Part shown: piece after piece, positions 11,721 to 21,615 of the stretch | Numbering within the stretch: the stretch's first letter is position 1 | How the letters are laid out: each line of letters begins with the position of its first letter | Assembly: GCF_001949145.1 (NCBI RefSeq) | Contig: NW_019091443.1 | Location: 354,101-418,100 of the forward strand | Reading direction: 5' to 3' | Source: Acanthaster planci | Taxonomy: Eukaryota > Echinodermata > Asteroidea > Valvatida > Acanthasteridae | Length of the DNA: 64,000 nucleotides | Notes under the pieces: generated by a model | Told to the model about the DNA's origin: nothing | Seen by the model: the letters and a program-made list of their open reading frames with translations, nothing else | The model's database searches: none | Made by a program: the position numbers and the translations under genes

Positions 11721-12076
11721 CGTAAATTCAAGCATTATGAAGTACAAGGCATGCAGGAACTTTCTGTAAGTGCTACTCACGTGTGAAAAGCCGTTCCATC
11801 TTCCAAACGTGATTTACCACTGGTCTCCGGCAATTCACTGCTGCGCACACCTCAACCATTGTTCTTGTATCCTGTATCCATTCCAGATGCAGAATTCAGT
11901 TTTCTTTGAAATGTGAAATGTAACCTTAACCAGTTTTGGAAAATCTCTGTTTGGAAGTGCAAGCAACAAATTTCGTAACTTTCGTTATTACCCTCCTGAA
12001 AATACCCACACACAGGACGTGTTTTGGACGCAATGTCCTATCAAAGCTTTATAATGGAGATCAATGGGGCAAACAC

Positions 12077-12142
12077 ACCTCGTTCCAATGGGTACGATCT
12101 TGTCACGCCATGTTGTTTCCCACAATGCCTTGGGCGATCTAG
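12077..12142. repeat. dispersed repeat, copy 2
   Basis: Second copy of the unit at 10719-10787. It shares TGGGTACGATCTTG and GCGATCTA blocks with the first. Confidence 0.7.
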
Positions 12143-12234
12143 TGAAGGAACGCGCACGTATCCGATAGAGTCGGGATTGGGCAAACACTGAGCGAAACGA
12201 TGGATGGAAGCGCGTTCAATGCAGCACACTTTAT

Positions 12235-12525
12235 TGCCTACATTTTGTTTACATGTGCTCCCAAAATACATTCACTTTTTTGCTTTTCGGTACGGCTGTC
12301 TCTTCTTTTCAATGTTGCAACCGCATGGTTTTGAATCTACATAGGCTAAAGGCTTGTTTTACAATCAAAAAGAGTTTCATAGAATTTTATGGTTCTTCAA
12401 TTCTGCGTGATTCCCTATGCCTAGGGGTGAATTTGCCTCTAGTTTTGATCCGACTTGATGTAAGTCGGGCGCCGCGCAGATGACAAAATGATCATGTATA
12501 GGTTTGAATGCGATCTGGCTGTCTA
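12235..12525. repeat. dispersed repeat R3, copy 1
   Basis: Shares ordered blocks with 13380-13640 and 16395-16520: AATACATTCAC, ATGTTGCAACCGCATGGTTTT, a TTTTGAT block and a GTCGGGCGCCGCGCAGAT block. The three copies have diverged by insertions and substitutions. It may be the terminal part of a retroelement, given the Penelope remnants around it. Confidence 0.65.
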
Positions 12526-13148
12526 TGCGTTATAATAGAGAGGTTTAGCTGCATGCATTGCGCACGTACGTGAACACAAACGCGAAGAAAGTGCGGACTT
12601 GCTGACGTCATCGCTTCCTTTACATTGTTTCTCACGTACGGGCAGTTTGCACGGACGTCCAACACGTGAAACATGGGAAGTTCACGAAGTTGGGTCAAAA
12701 CGTGAGAAACTGCAACTTTTTGGAGGGTTCAAAATATTATTATGCAATGAAATTCTCTGATATGAAATGGACGTTTTCATATAGAACAAAGGTTATGCAA
12801 CTGTGATTTCTTTATGCCTGATTCTATGATGACCAATTTCACCTCTTTGGAAAGATTTAACAGTGTGATTTGTCATTTGTCCTTTTATTCAAGTGTTCGT
12901 TGGAAAATGTGCAGTTTGTGCGGGACGCGCATCTAAACTTTCAAACAGGCATTTGATGCTCGCGCACCTATGTGCAAATAAAAATTGTCGCGTTTGCATT
13001 CACGTTTGCGTAATACGTACAGCTAAATATTCCTATTAATTATATCTGTGGTCCGACGCTACCTGGACACCCAGTGGTGCGCTCACGCCTGATGGTTTGA
13101 ATGTGGAATTCAGTGCATTCAAATCGCCAACCCCACAAAAGGCAGGCT

Positions 13149-13182
13149 CCGACGAAGACCCAGTTGGGCCGAAAATTCGGCC
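13149..13182 (+). ncRNA. hammerhead-like hairpin, copy a
   Basis: CCGACGA is followed by a CCCA/TGGG stem, then GCCGAAAATTC. The arrangement matches the one at 13713 and the minus-strand hairpins at 14930 and 15160. The first core string departs from CTGANGA (C for T), so it is probably decayed. Confidence 0.35.
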
Positions 13183-13379
13183 ATATTAGCACATCCTCTG
13201 TAAGCACTATTTTAATTTTTATTTCCCCGGGTCTCATTATCAGTGCTACACAGTTTAATTTTTCGTGTAACAGACATATCTGTCGGTGGTATCACAGACA
13301 TTATGCCTCGACCGCCAGTATCGACAAAATTATGGCAGGGCGTAAAATCGCGTTCTGTGCTCATGGTGGGCAACGCGCT

Positions 13380-13640
13380 TCCATTGCCCGCACTTGTTTA
13401 TCGTTGGGTTTTCAAAATACATTCACGTTTTTACTCCTCCGTACTGCCACCTCCTTGTTTCTAATGTTGAAACCGCATTGTTTTGAAAGTACAATAGAGG
13501 ATTTATTTCTGTCAAAAAAGTGGCTTAATTTTTTCCATTTTATGGCTGGAATTCTTTTCAACTGTGCGTAAATTTAATTTGCCCATAGTTTTGATTTTAG
13601 TCGGGTGCTGCGCAGATGGCAAAATGTTCATATAGTTACA
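13380..13640. repeat. dispersed repeat R3, copy 2
   Basis: Second copy of R3. It carries AATACATTCACGTTTTTAC, ATGTTGAAACCGCATTGTTTT, an AACTGTGCGTAAATT block and GTCGGGTGCTGCGCAGAT in the same order as the other copies. Confidence 0.65.
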
Positions 13641-13712
13641 TGTATGAAAACATGGTCTGGCAGTTTGAATGAAGAATTTACAGCGTTCAAATCTCCAGTC
13701 TCACATCAGGCT

Positions 13713-13742
13713 CAGACGAAGGCCTACTTAGGCCGAATATTC
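13713..13742 (+). ncRNA. hammerhead-like hairpin, copy b
   Basis: CAGACGA is followed by a perfect stem GGCCTA-CT-TAGGCC and then CGAATATTC. It has the same order of parts as the other hairpins in the 12-18 kb retroelement cluster, and a degenerate first core. Confidence 0.35.
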
Positions 13743-14489
13743 AGCCTTTAAGCCGTTAATGCATCTTCTGGTGAGCAGTGTTTATCTTCAATCTCCATGA
13801 ATAATTATTATATTTTACAGTACGCGCAGAACGTTTGACCTTCAACGATCAGTAGATCAAAATGGCAGCTGGGATTTTGTGTTTTAGCTGTGTAGGAAGT
13901 TTTGCACAGGTCGGAACGATAAACTATAGGCAAGTAACTGGACTTACCTTGTGAACGGAGCAATGGCAAATCCTGAGGGAGTTGGATCCAAAGGAGGGGA
14001 TTCTTTAAGATTTACATCGCAGAAGTTGAAGACGCGTATGAGGCGCCCTATATGATTTTTTAATAGACAACTAACAAATTTTTTGTTGGCTGCTGTGATG
14101 TTGGGGTGAACTCCCACGCCACCTTTGCCAGGGGCGGATTCGGGATTTTTTTCCGGGGGTCGGGCCCGTCCAAATGTTGCAGGACAAGAATGATGGCCAG
14201 GCTCAAACTCCATGGAGAGCTATGGCTCTGATACTCCGTCCTGATGGTTGTCACAGACATCCCTGTCACAGCAGGGTATTAGAACATTGGACGTTTGCAG
14301 GGAGACAGGCGGAAGTCAAGTTGACAGGTGCAGATGAAGTACGGTGCAGAGGGTGGAAATTTACCATAAGGAGCACAAACATGGCATCGCTTTTAGTTGG
14401 CCCAAGATTCAGAGCAGCTTAAGCAGTGAGAGGTGTAATACACATCAGTTATCAAAGTTAGGCTACTGTTGATGCTAAACCTGCCTGCT
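13743..14489. other. no gene seen; possible transposon end at about 14128
   Basis: No coding signal. The string GGGGCGGATTCGGGATTTTT near 14131 resembles ends of non-autonomous DNA transposons in many animals, but I could not find the other end. Confidence 0.4.
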
Positions 14490-14745
14490 TAGACAGTCCC
14501 TCGAGTCTTGTTCCAACAAGCGATGCAAATGATGAAGTAAGGCAGCAATATGCAGAACTGGAAAGCTGCAACAAAACTTGTCTAACGAAGAACTGACTGG
14601 TGGTAATTATTGGGAGAATGCAACACAAAGATAGGCGAAAATGTTGTTCACCGGTCATGTGGAAAATTTGTTTGTAGGTTTAATGGCCGAGGGCAGTTTC
14701 TACTTGATTGGATGGAGGACAACAACCAGGTAGCCTTAAAAATCA
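14490..14745 (+). pseudogene. LINE AP-endonuclease domain fragment
   Basis: In changing frames the translation runs PTSDANDEV, then VVIIG, then a CNTKIGE motif, then GQFLLDWMEDNN. In APE-type LINEs the matching pieces are PTSDADDEV, VMGDFNAKIG and NGERLLDFCEENN. At least one in-frame stop (before LVVIIG) and changed catalytic-region residues show the copy is dead. It is plus-strand and 5' and 3' truncated. The specific LINE clade cannot be told from so little. Confidence 0.75.
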
Positions 14746-14929
14746 CTGTTGAACTTAACATCCTTCTGAGGCTTCTAATTAAATTATTTAATAATTAAAT
14801 TAGCACCTCCAGGGAGCTCCTCCGGCGTTATCTCTAGTCCATTATCTGGCAAGAAAAGCTGGACATTAAAGAGGCAGGCATAACTAGGAAAACACTTTAG
14901 TTAGAAAGTGTGCTCACCGCTGCCAAAAG

Positions 14930-14966
14930 TTGCCGAATTTTTCAACGTTTGTCCTTCATCAGGGTG
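14930..14966 (-). ncRNA. hammerhead-like hairpin, copy c
   Basis: On the minus strand, CTGATGAAG is followed by a short GAC/GTT stem and GAAAAATTCGG. The first core string is canonical but the stem is weak. Confidence 0.35.
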
Positions 14967-15159
14967 GTGGTATGTTGCTGTGTGGAATTCAACATTGATG
15001 CTGCATGGATACAGTCGTGCGCGTATAGCCGTGATTTTGAAAAGTATGGGCAAACGATTGATGGCAGAGCGTGTTCATTGCGCATTACGTGCAACGCACT
15101 TACATTGCCTGTAATGCAGCCGGGAAAAGTAAGAAAAAACAGTGATCACCGGTTTGTTC

Positions 15160-15205
15160 AGGTGTTGAATTTTCGGCCCCGCTGAACCTTCATCAGAGCT
15201 GTGTG
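15160..15205 (-). ncRNA. hammerhead-like hairpin downstream of a Penelope-like element
   Basis: On the minus strand, CTGATGA is followed by an A, a weak GGTTC/GGGCC stem and then GAAAATTC. It lies about 180 bp past the last recognisable codons of the GIY-YIG remnant at 15381-15797. That is where the terminal repeat of a Penelope-like element would sit. Hammerhead motifs in such termini are established for the family; that this copy folds or cleaves is inference. Confidence 0.45.
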
Positions 15206-15380
15206 AGGGACTGGTGGTTTGAGTGCAGAAAAATCGACATTCAAAACGCCTGGCGTCAGTGTTCCAATCTGGAATATGATGCGCTGTTCCGTCTCCAAGC
15301 GTTGAGCGCCTGATGTTGTCATGGTTAGGACATACAGCCCATGTCGTCACAAGTGTGAGGTGCCTTGGTGAAGTGGCGCG

Positions 15381-15797
15381 TTACAGGGTGCCCTGAGAGT
15401 TGACATCAGACGCATCGCAAGTGAATCGGTCAGCCAAGCGCCGTTTTGTTTCAACGATGTAGTGGACACCGCATTGTTGGCAGGAGATGCAATACACGAG
15501 ATTTGCTGAAGTAAACGTGATTTGTTCTGTGGGGTAACTGCCTTTGGGGCCGTCGATCCGTGGGGGATTGTGGATACACCTGCAAGTATTACAGCGAGGG
15601 CGATTGCTGGCCACAGTGCCGATGTTGCCGCTGTTGACATCGCATAGTGGTGGGATGACCGAATGGACTAAAGTCCCTCCAATCGATCGGTCACGTCGGA
15701 ATGCAACGAGGGGAGTTGAGTCTTCGCTGAAGATGTTGCTGGTCACGGGATCGGTACGCAACATGCGAAAGAACTTCATGGTGATATTGTGGCTCAA
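15381..15797 (-). pseudogene. Penelope-like retroelement, GIY-YIG endonuclease remnant (copy 1)
   Basis: A 138-codon frame contains LVAFRRDRSIGGTLVHSV, then a CNTCRC cysteine pair. Next comes NLVYCISCQQCGVHYIVET and RRLADRF. This is the order in Penelope-like C termini: FKRDKNL-type linker, CxxC, then the GIY-YIG domain. GVHYIVETK replaces the usual GIxYVGQT, so a key glycine is lost. The reverse transcriptase that should precede it (higher coordinates) is not seen above 15830, so the copy is 5' truncated. A second copy in the same orientation lies at 17064-17860. Confidence 0.8.
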
Positions 15798-15904
15798 TAG
15801 AAGTTTGCGTGTTTATTCTGAGCCGTCGTAGTTAGGCCCAGGGCTTATTCCCTGATGTCGGCGGGACCCGCCGTGCGCTGCGACTGGTGGCGCGAGGTTG
15901 GCGG

Positions 15905-15955
15905 CCTGCGAGATATATATAAGTGCGATGCGCGCCAAGCGTGTCAGTTCCTTCG
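15905..15955 (+). promoter_or_regulatory. candidate TATA plus initiator core promoter
   Basis: TATATAAG at 15916-15923 is followed by TCAGTTC at 15944-15950, which puts the initiator A 30 bases downstream of the TATA T. This is canonical spacing for an RNA polymerase II core promoter. GC-rich sequence and no host exon surround it, so it may belong to a retroelement terminal repeat. Nothing shows that it is used. Confidence 0.35.
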
Positions 15956-16394
15956 CAGTCAGTCCCATGTGCAGTAGTATTTCCAGCGCCGTCCTGGTCA
16001 GTTGAGTTGCCACACGGTTTTCTTTACTGCTCCCACCGGGGAGAACTACCAGGCCCTACCCGTAAGTAAGCGACTTACCGGGGGATCTTTAGACTTAATA
16101 TAAATCATCTGGGGACGAGTTTATACGGGAACTCCATCCACGGGACGGTAGTCTTACGGGGGGATTTGGTGGATGTAAAACAAGTTGTGCCCGTAACTCA
16201 CACCTATATATCACGACCTGTATAGGGATCACCACCTGTATGGGAATAAAGACCTGTATAGGACCAAGATCTGGCTAGGAGATTGCCAGGGCCTGTGGAG
16301 GTCGCATCATAAGTAGCGCCTGGAGAGGTACGAACAATTATTAAACCAGAGACACCTTAAGCAGACGTGTCCGTTTGTGTCGGTTGTGCTCCCT

Positions 16395-16520
16395 GTGTCC
16401 CATTGCCATGGAACTCTTCAACTGTGCGTAAATTGCCCACAATTTTGATTTTAGTTGGGGGCCGCGCAGATCACGAAAAACCCTGTAGTTGTGAAAAGGA
16501 TCAGGATCTGGCGGTCTATG
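16395..16520. repeat. dispersed repeat R3, copy 3
   Basis: Shares TTCAACTGTGCGTAAATT, CCCA, the TTTTGATTTTAGT block and GCCGCGCAGAT with the other R3 copies. It directly abuts the fold-back that starts near 16530. Confidence 0.6.
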
Positions 16521-16529
16521 CGTTTGTAT

Positions 16530-16860
16530 ATCTGTGGTTCCAACCGAAGATCGTATAGCACCGCGTAGCGGCGCAAATGGAGAGCTTCACCGTGAATACG
16601 CGTAAAACGTTGTAATCGCATGGGCGCCATCTGATCGAGTAGGCAACACGCCTGCGCAGTGCATGTTAATGCAACAGGCGTTAGCACCACGCCGCAATAG
16701 CCACGTACACCTGTTGCGCCTGTGCCTATGCATTAACGTGCAGTTCGCAGGCGTATTGCTTACTTGAATGGCGCCGATGGTGATTACACTATTTGGCAGA
16801 GTTTTCCATCTCTTGCCGCTACGCAGCGATATACGATCTTTGGTCCCAACCACGGAGATC
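16530..16860. mobile_element. 330-bp fold-back element
   Basis: The two halves are inverted copies. ATCTGTGGTTCCAACC on the left pairs with GGTCCCAACCACGGAGAT on the right. Further in, GAAGATCGTATA, GCGTAGCGGC, GGGCGCCAT and a CGCCTGCGCAGTGCA block recur inverted. The arms are about 75 percent alike, so it is old. No coding capacity. Confidence 0.75.
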
Positions 16861-17063
16861 ATAAATAGAAGGCTACAGGTGACGCAGGGCACGTAAAATT
16901 GCACCACTGCGCACGAACAACTTTGAACCTCGCGAACGCCTACGCGCAAGTGTGATCTCGTAAGAGCGTGCGTGTTGCATGGAACGTCATGTCGCCCTGG
17001 TCTTGCGCAGACTTGGCGTGGCGTACAAGAATAGGCCTGACACCTCTGGCTTTTCTATGATTC

Positions 17064-17860
17064 CTATGGTTCCAACCATAGTTCCAACGTGAAAATTAAA
17101 TACTGCGTTTCATCTGTCCGCGTGGTTGCTAGGCAGCAGACGCACATGTCATCCATGGAGTGGGGTGGGGTCATAGAGCTATTATAGCTCTTTGTTTCGA
17201 TGTTCTTTTTGTTTACATTGCGAATGTGTTCCACAAACCGGTTGGCTATTATCTGTTCGGTCTCACAGTTCCGTCCATGGTCTAACTGACGTAGAGCTGT
17301 TTGCATCGGTGACGTAATTGCGTACCAAATTGGAGGTGGTGCAGGAGCAACCGCAGGTGTGGTACTCGCCTTTGGGGACAACAGAGGAAAACATGAGATC
17401 GGAGGTGCTCGAACGTGAGTAGTCAGCGGGGACAGTGGCATGGTTCAGCAGTTTGGCCGTGGTGGACCTGGGAGTGTACGTGTTGCAGGTGGTCAACCGA
17501 ACCAATGATTTGTCACGGCAAAAGGCACAGATTGAGGGCGGTGTCCTTAAAAATTCCACTGGTTTGTGAATCTTGTGGTGTCATGTAAGTTGTAATGCTT
17601 CATGAAGTCATCTCGGACTTTCCCGTCGTGTGGATGTATGTCAACTCAAGACAAAGGATTGGTGATTGAGCCTCGTGGGTAGTCGGGCGCCGCGTTTGTT
17701 GGCAGGTAAGGGCCAAGTTTATAATATAGCTCTATTACCGGGTAAGGGAGGATACGCGTTGTGTAGTGCGGCCGATACAACTTCTTCTGGATATCCTCTG
17801 GTAGTGTACAGATAATGAATGCTTCTGAGTGCAATGGCAAGAATAATTTCATGAGTTAAC
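17064..17860 (-). pseudogene. Penelope-like retroelement remnant (copy 2): RT tail and GIY-YIG
   Basis: Read downward from 17900, overlapping frames give VEISDTSFTFLNIIF, then TTRGYPEEVV. Next come a CRDKSL linker, a TCGCSC cysteine cluster, WYAIT, ANRFVEHIRNVN, and HSMDDMCVCCL. These pieces match in order the end of the reverse transcriptase, the connector and the GIY-YIG domain of Penelope-like elements. Several frameshifts separate them, so the copy is dead. The ambiguous base at 17921 sits at its upstream side. Confidence 0.7.
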
Positions 17861-17920
17861 TGTGGAAAAATGATGTTGAGAAAGGTAAAAGATGTGTCGC
17901 TGATCTCTACTGTGACTGGT

Positions 17921-17921
17921 N
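17921..17921. other. ambiguous base
   Basis: A single n, the only unresolved base noticed. Confidence 1.
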
Positions 17922-18239
17922 ATACCTTGCTGCATATGGGTCGAACTGCCCATCGATCCCCACGTGCTGTGTGAATGGTTCGCTTTTGTCTTTCCACTGC
18001 AATAGCTATCACAGTATAAAGACAAAAATCAAAAGAGAGCCGTTCACAGCCCATGTGTGGGGCTAGGCCGAAATATACCCAGCCCTTTGAGGGTTAATCG
18101 GTACATCGATGTCTTCATCAACTGAATTGCCACTGATATCAAAAGAGGAAACATGTGTAATCAAGTTTGTTGATTTTACCCTGCACTCACATTGCCACGA
18201 GGTACGTACGAATTCGACTGCATCCGTTTGGCCCGACTA

Positions 18240-18421
18240 AAGGTGCCTTTCCATATACGCGCGTCAACACTTGCGCTGAGAGTTGCGTATCCGTTTTAAC
18301 CTCCGAACGCAACGCACACGTGTTATGATAAAGGGCCGATTTTTGTGTCCGCGATTGTTAAACGCATGAACACATCGTGTACGCAACACACCAAAACCGT
18401 ACATACAGAAAGGTGCCTTAA
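18240..18421. repeat. possible small element with AAAGGTGCCTT ends
   Basis: AAGGTGCCTTTCC near 18241 and AAAGGTGCCTTA near 18410 bracket a CpG-rich interior. The interior has inverted GCGTTGCG-like blocks. Boundaries and target duplication are unclear. Confidence 0.3.
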
Positions 18422-18543
18422 TGCCCCTCCAAATGAAGCCGATGCTTTTGGTGATTAATTGTGCGAGAATCTGATGTTCCACCTGGACATCATAACCCAC
18501 CCCCCACTCTCTCGTCTTGGAACAAAGGTTCAGCTTACCTGCT

Positions 18544-19653
18544 TTATGTGTGGTGTATACATGTACATACGTATAACAATTCTGCAAATGTTTTGCTGGG
18601 ATTGATAAAAAACGATCTCTGTTCGATCTCTAAATGATGGTATTTAGCAACAGCTTGGACGAATTCATTTATGACGTATTGTGTCGACACGGTGGTAAAA
18701 TGTGGCGACAACTCTGTAACTGAATGAGAAAGGACCATGCTGTAAATTGATTTTTTTTTTAACATCCCGTGAAATTCGTCTTGAACCATTTTGAAATTCA
18801 CATGGGTGAATCACAATGAAAATATTTTAAACGAAAAACAGAAAACAATCTCTTCACGGTCAAACCACTGTTTGATAGAACATTGTCTTCCGGTAGAAGA
18901 ATAGCATTCTGAATTGGTAAGTGATCCTGATATTTTTTTAACACGAAACCAATACCAATTTGTCTAACGATTTGTGCGGTTTGCAAGACACACGTAAAAA
19001 TCTGACAATTTTACTTCAGACAGAAAAAGTAAAATGACGACTTATACAAAAAGATTTATTAAGGCGCTGTTATAGCGGTGAATCAATATTTTACATTCGT
19101 ACAAAGGAAAGCAAAAGTTCATTCGGTGATGTGCCGGTCCAACTCACTTCACTATAAGGCCTATCTCAGAAAGACCAGTTTTACTGACATGGTATCTTAA
19201 AAAACTGTCTGTCTCCAAAGTCGTATCTGGAAAAGATGTCTCCACTGCATATTTCAGGGCAAGACGCAATTCCGAGATATGGCATGGAGTCCATGAATGT
19301 CTTCCAATGTGAGGAATCCTGGAAAGGCATCAGTATTACGTCTATCAATGGTAATTGATCACGGATATGTGGCTGGTCGCTTAAAGATTCATAGTTAACC
19401 ATAAAATAAAATACATACATGCACTGAACAATGCTAAAACGTCAACAGACGTGAACTGACAGATAAAACAGAAGACTCCAATAAGGCAGTTCCATGACTC
19501 TTTAGTAGGCTCATCAATCACAGGTGAAATGTCTGGAGATAAAAGTGTATTAATGACAGGAACGAAAAGTGCTTTAAAGGGACTTATTTTAATTGGTTTT
19601 CTTGTGACATCCAAAGAGTGAATGTGATAAGGAAAATTTGACACCCAAAACAC
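18544..19653 (-). pseudogene. unidentified gene-like minus-strand reading frames
   Basis: Consecutive minus-strand frames look far more protein-like than their surroundings. 19653-19440 reads through VIDEPTKESWNCLIGVF. 19380-19185 reads through DQLPLIDVILMPFQDSSHW and MPYLGIASCPEICSGD. 18986-18800 reads IVRQIGIGFVLKKYQDHLP, ILLPEDNVLS and GLTVKRLFSV. 18798-18544 reads ELSPHFTTVSTQYVINEF and QRSFFINPSKTFAELL. The third piece loosely recalls the C-terminal LPED-LT-KR region of acyl-adenylating enzymes and the fourth the later helices of a carrier domain. I would not assign a function on that. Splice phases could not be joined, and a stop plus frame change separates pieces three and four. It could be a decayed gene or exons of a living one. 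Confidence 0.4.
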
Positions 19654-20403
19654 TGATTATGAAATTCTACTTTAATAAGTAAGACTGCATACAATGCACA
19701 CCAATCTGTATGAGTTATGGTGGTCAGACCAGGAAATATCAGATGTTGCTTATAAGAATGGTTGAAGAGAAAAAAAAATCTGGTTTTTTGTGTTGCCCAA
19801 GGACCCTCCTCCCCCATTTTGACGAGTGTACAGACTTGTAAGCTGGGGAAGGATACGGGGTCACGCACAGTTTTCAATATGCACATATTGAAAATGAGAA
19901 AACCCAGCCAATTCTTTGTGTAGGAGTGGGGAAAAAATGGGTAGCCTTTACTCGGGCCCTTACCTCTCAACGTTGACATAGTGACACTCCCTCCCCTCAT
20001 TCTTCCAACTATGTAAGTGTGAAATAAAAGGCAACACTCCTTCCACAATCATTCAAGTTGAAACATGCACAAGATATGATGGCAATGTTCACACCCAAAT
20101 CTTTAAAATGCAGTGAAAATACAGAGGCAGGAATCCAGACGATCCAGCGATTCGACTGTACTTTGACAAAAGCATTCGGGAGAGAGAGGACATAATAGCA
20201 GGGTTTTTATTTCAAGATTAATATTGAAATAACTCAGATACGGCTGTGCGCCTCCAATACTAGTTTGGGGCTATTTTTATACCAACATTACCAGTAAGAA
20301 AATTTCTTTGTACATATTTACAATTTCGTGTTTCCACTGAAAAAGCTTCCATATTGATACGTTAAAATTTCATTGAACCAAATACAGTGTATTGTCGTGT
20401 GCC

Positions 20404-20486
20404 TAGAAGGACGTAAGCACTTACACCCTTTTTCCAGGAAGCACGATCACTGCAAAAAAAACTTCCAGGCAAAAGGACATATGTAT
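20404..20486. repeat. palindromic element, copy 1
   Basis: CCTTTTTCCAGGAAG and CTTCCAGGCAAAAGG form an imperfect hairpin around a GATCACTGC loop. The same design recurs at 20632. Confidence 0.55.
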
Positions 20487-20631
20487 GCAACTGTTTTATT
20501 TTAATGAAATATAAAGATTTCTTTGCCAAAATTTTATAAAAATTTTCCAAGTCGTTAATAATAAGTTGTCGTAAAGCCTGTGTTGATTTTGTAGTACATT
20601 TCATCTGTTTTTACTAAACCAAGAGTGTGGT

Positions 20632-20703
20632 TCTTACGCCCTTTTGCTGGGAACATTTTCTCTGCTGTGATCATGCTTCCCGGCAACATGGCGTAAGCGC
20701 GCT
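20632..20703. repeat. palindromic element, copy 2
   Basis: CTTACGCCCTTTTGCTGGGAA pairs with TTCCCGGCAACATGGCGTAAG across a TGTGATCATG loop. It shares core and loop with copy 1. Confidence 0.6.
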
Positions 20704-21363
20704 TAGGACTTTTTGCCAGGCACACAACGATATACATGTACATGTTACTTATTATATATCCAGCTCACACTCTCTGAAGAACTGACAGAGTTTTACCCAT
20801 AGGTGGGGTTCTGTAGCTTATCCTCTCTTCAGTCATTATGTTGTCATAAAAGAACATACTTTGTCATATCACACAAGTCCAGTGTACACATGCATGAACA
20901 CAAAGGTGATGGAATAATCTTCACAGTTTGTTTGGTACCAGCTTGGGGCCCAACAGAGATCTTTTTAAGAGTTCACAAGATTGAATGCTTACATTCAGTA
21001 ACTCAATCCAAAAAGAATGATGTTTTACGACTGAACCACATGTACACGGCAGAATGCTATTTTCTTACAAGAGTATTTTTATGAAGCATTTTCCCTCTTA
21101 AATCCCTGTCCCAAAACATTTCTCGAAATAACTGCATGTACATATCTTTAAAAAAAAAAACAATCATTCCACTTTGTTCTGTAGATTTCTCGACATCAAC
21201 CCCCCAACATGTAAGACCTACTAATGTTAGGGGAAAAGTTCACACGACAATGCAGCAATACAATACTTATACATGTACATGAGACACGGAAGCAGTTTTT
21301 TGATGAGATGCAGGACCTGAATTACATCTTTTAGGTCTTAAGTGACTGTAAATAATCTACTCT

Positions 21364-21405
21364 AACAGGCTCTAAACAAACTGGGATGTTTGTTTAGAGC
21401 CTGTT
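21364..21405. repeat. perfect 18-bp hairpin downstream of BRMS1L
   Basis: AACAGGCTCTAAACAAAC at 21364-21381 is followed by a 6-base loop and its exact reverse complement at 21388-21405. It lies about 210 to 250 bases past the BRMS1L stop codon. If the 3' UTR is long enough the hairpin would be transcribed with it. Confidence 0.9.
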
Positions 21406-21615
21406 TGGGATGCCAAACTTGAAGTGCAAATAAATATTAAGAAGAGTTTGTCATATTGCCGGGCAGATGGACATTCACAAATGTTTTGTCGACTCATTTG
21501 TTACAGATTGCTTTATACACCTTTCTCCAGGGTAAAAAACGAGTAAGAGTGCTCAATAAATACCCCTATTGAAAAAAACCCAAACAGACATGATGTTCCC
21601 TCTTAGCTATGCTGA

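Noticed and set aside
14128-14170. Complete DNA transposon with GGGGCGGAT ends
   Set aside because: Only one end was found, with no partner inverted repeat or target duplication.
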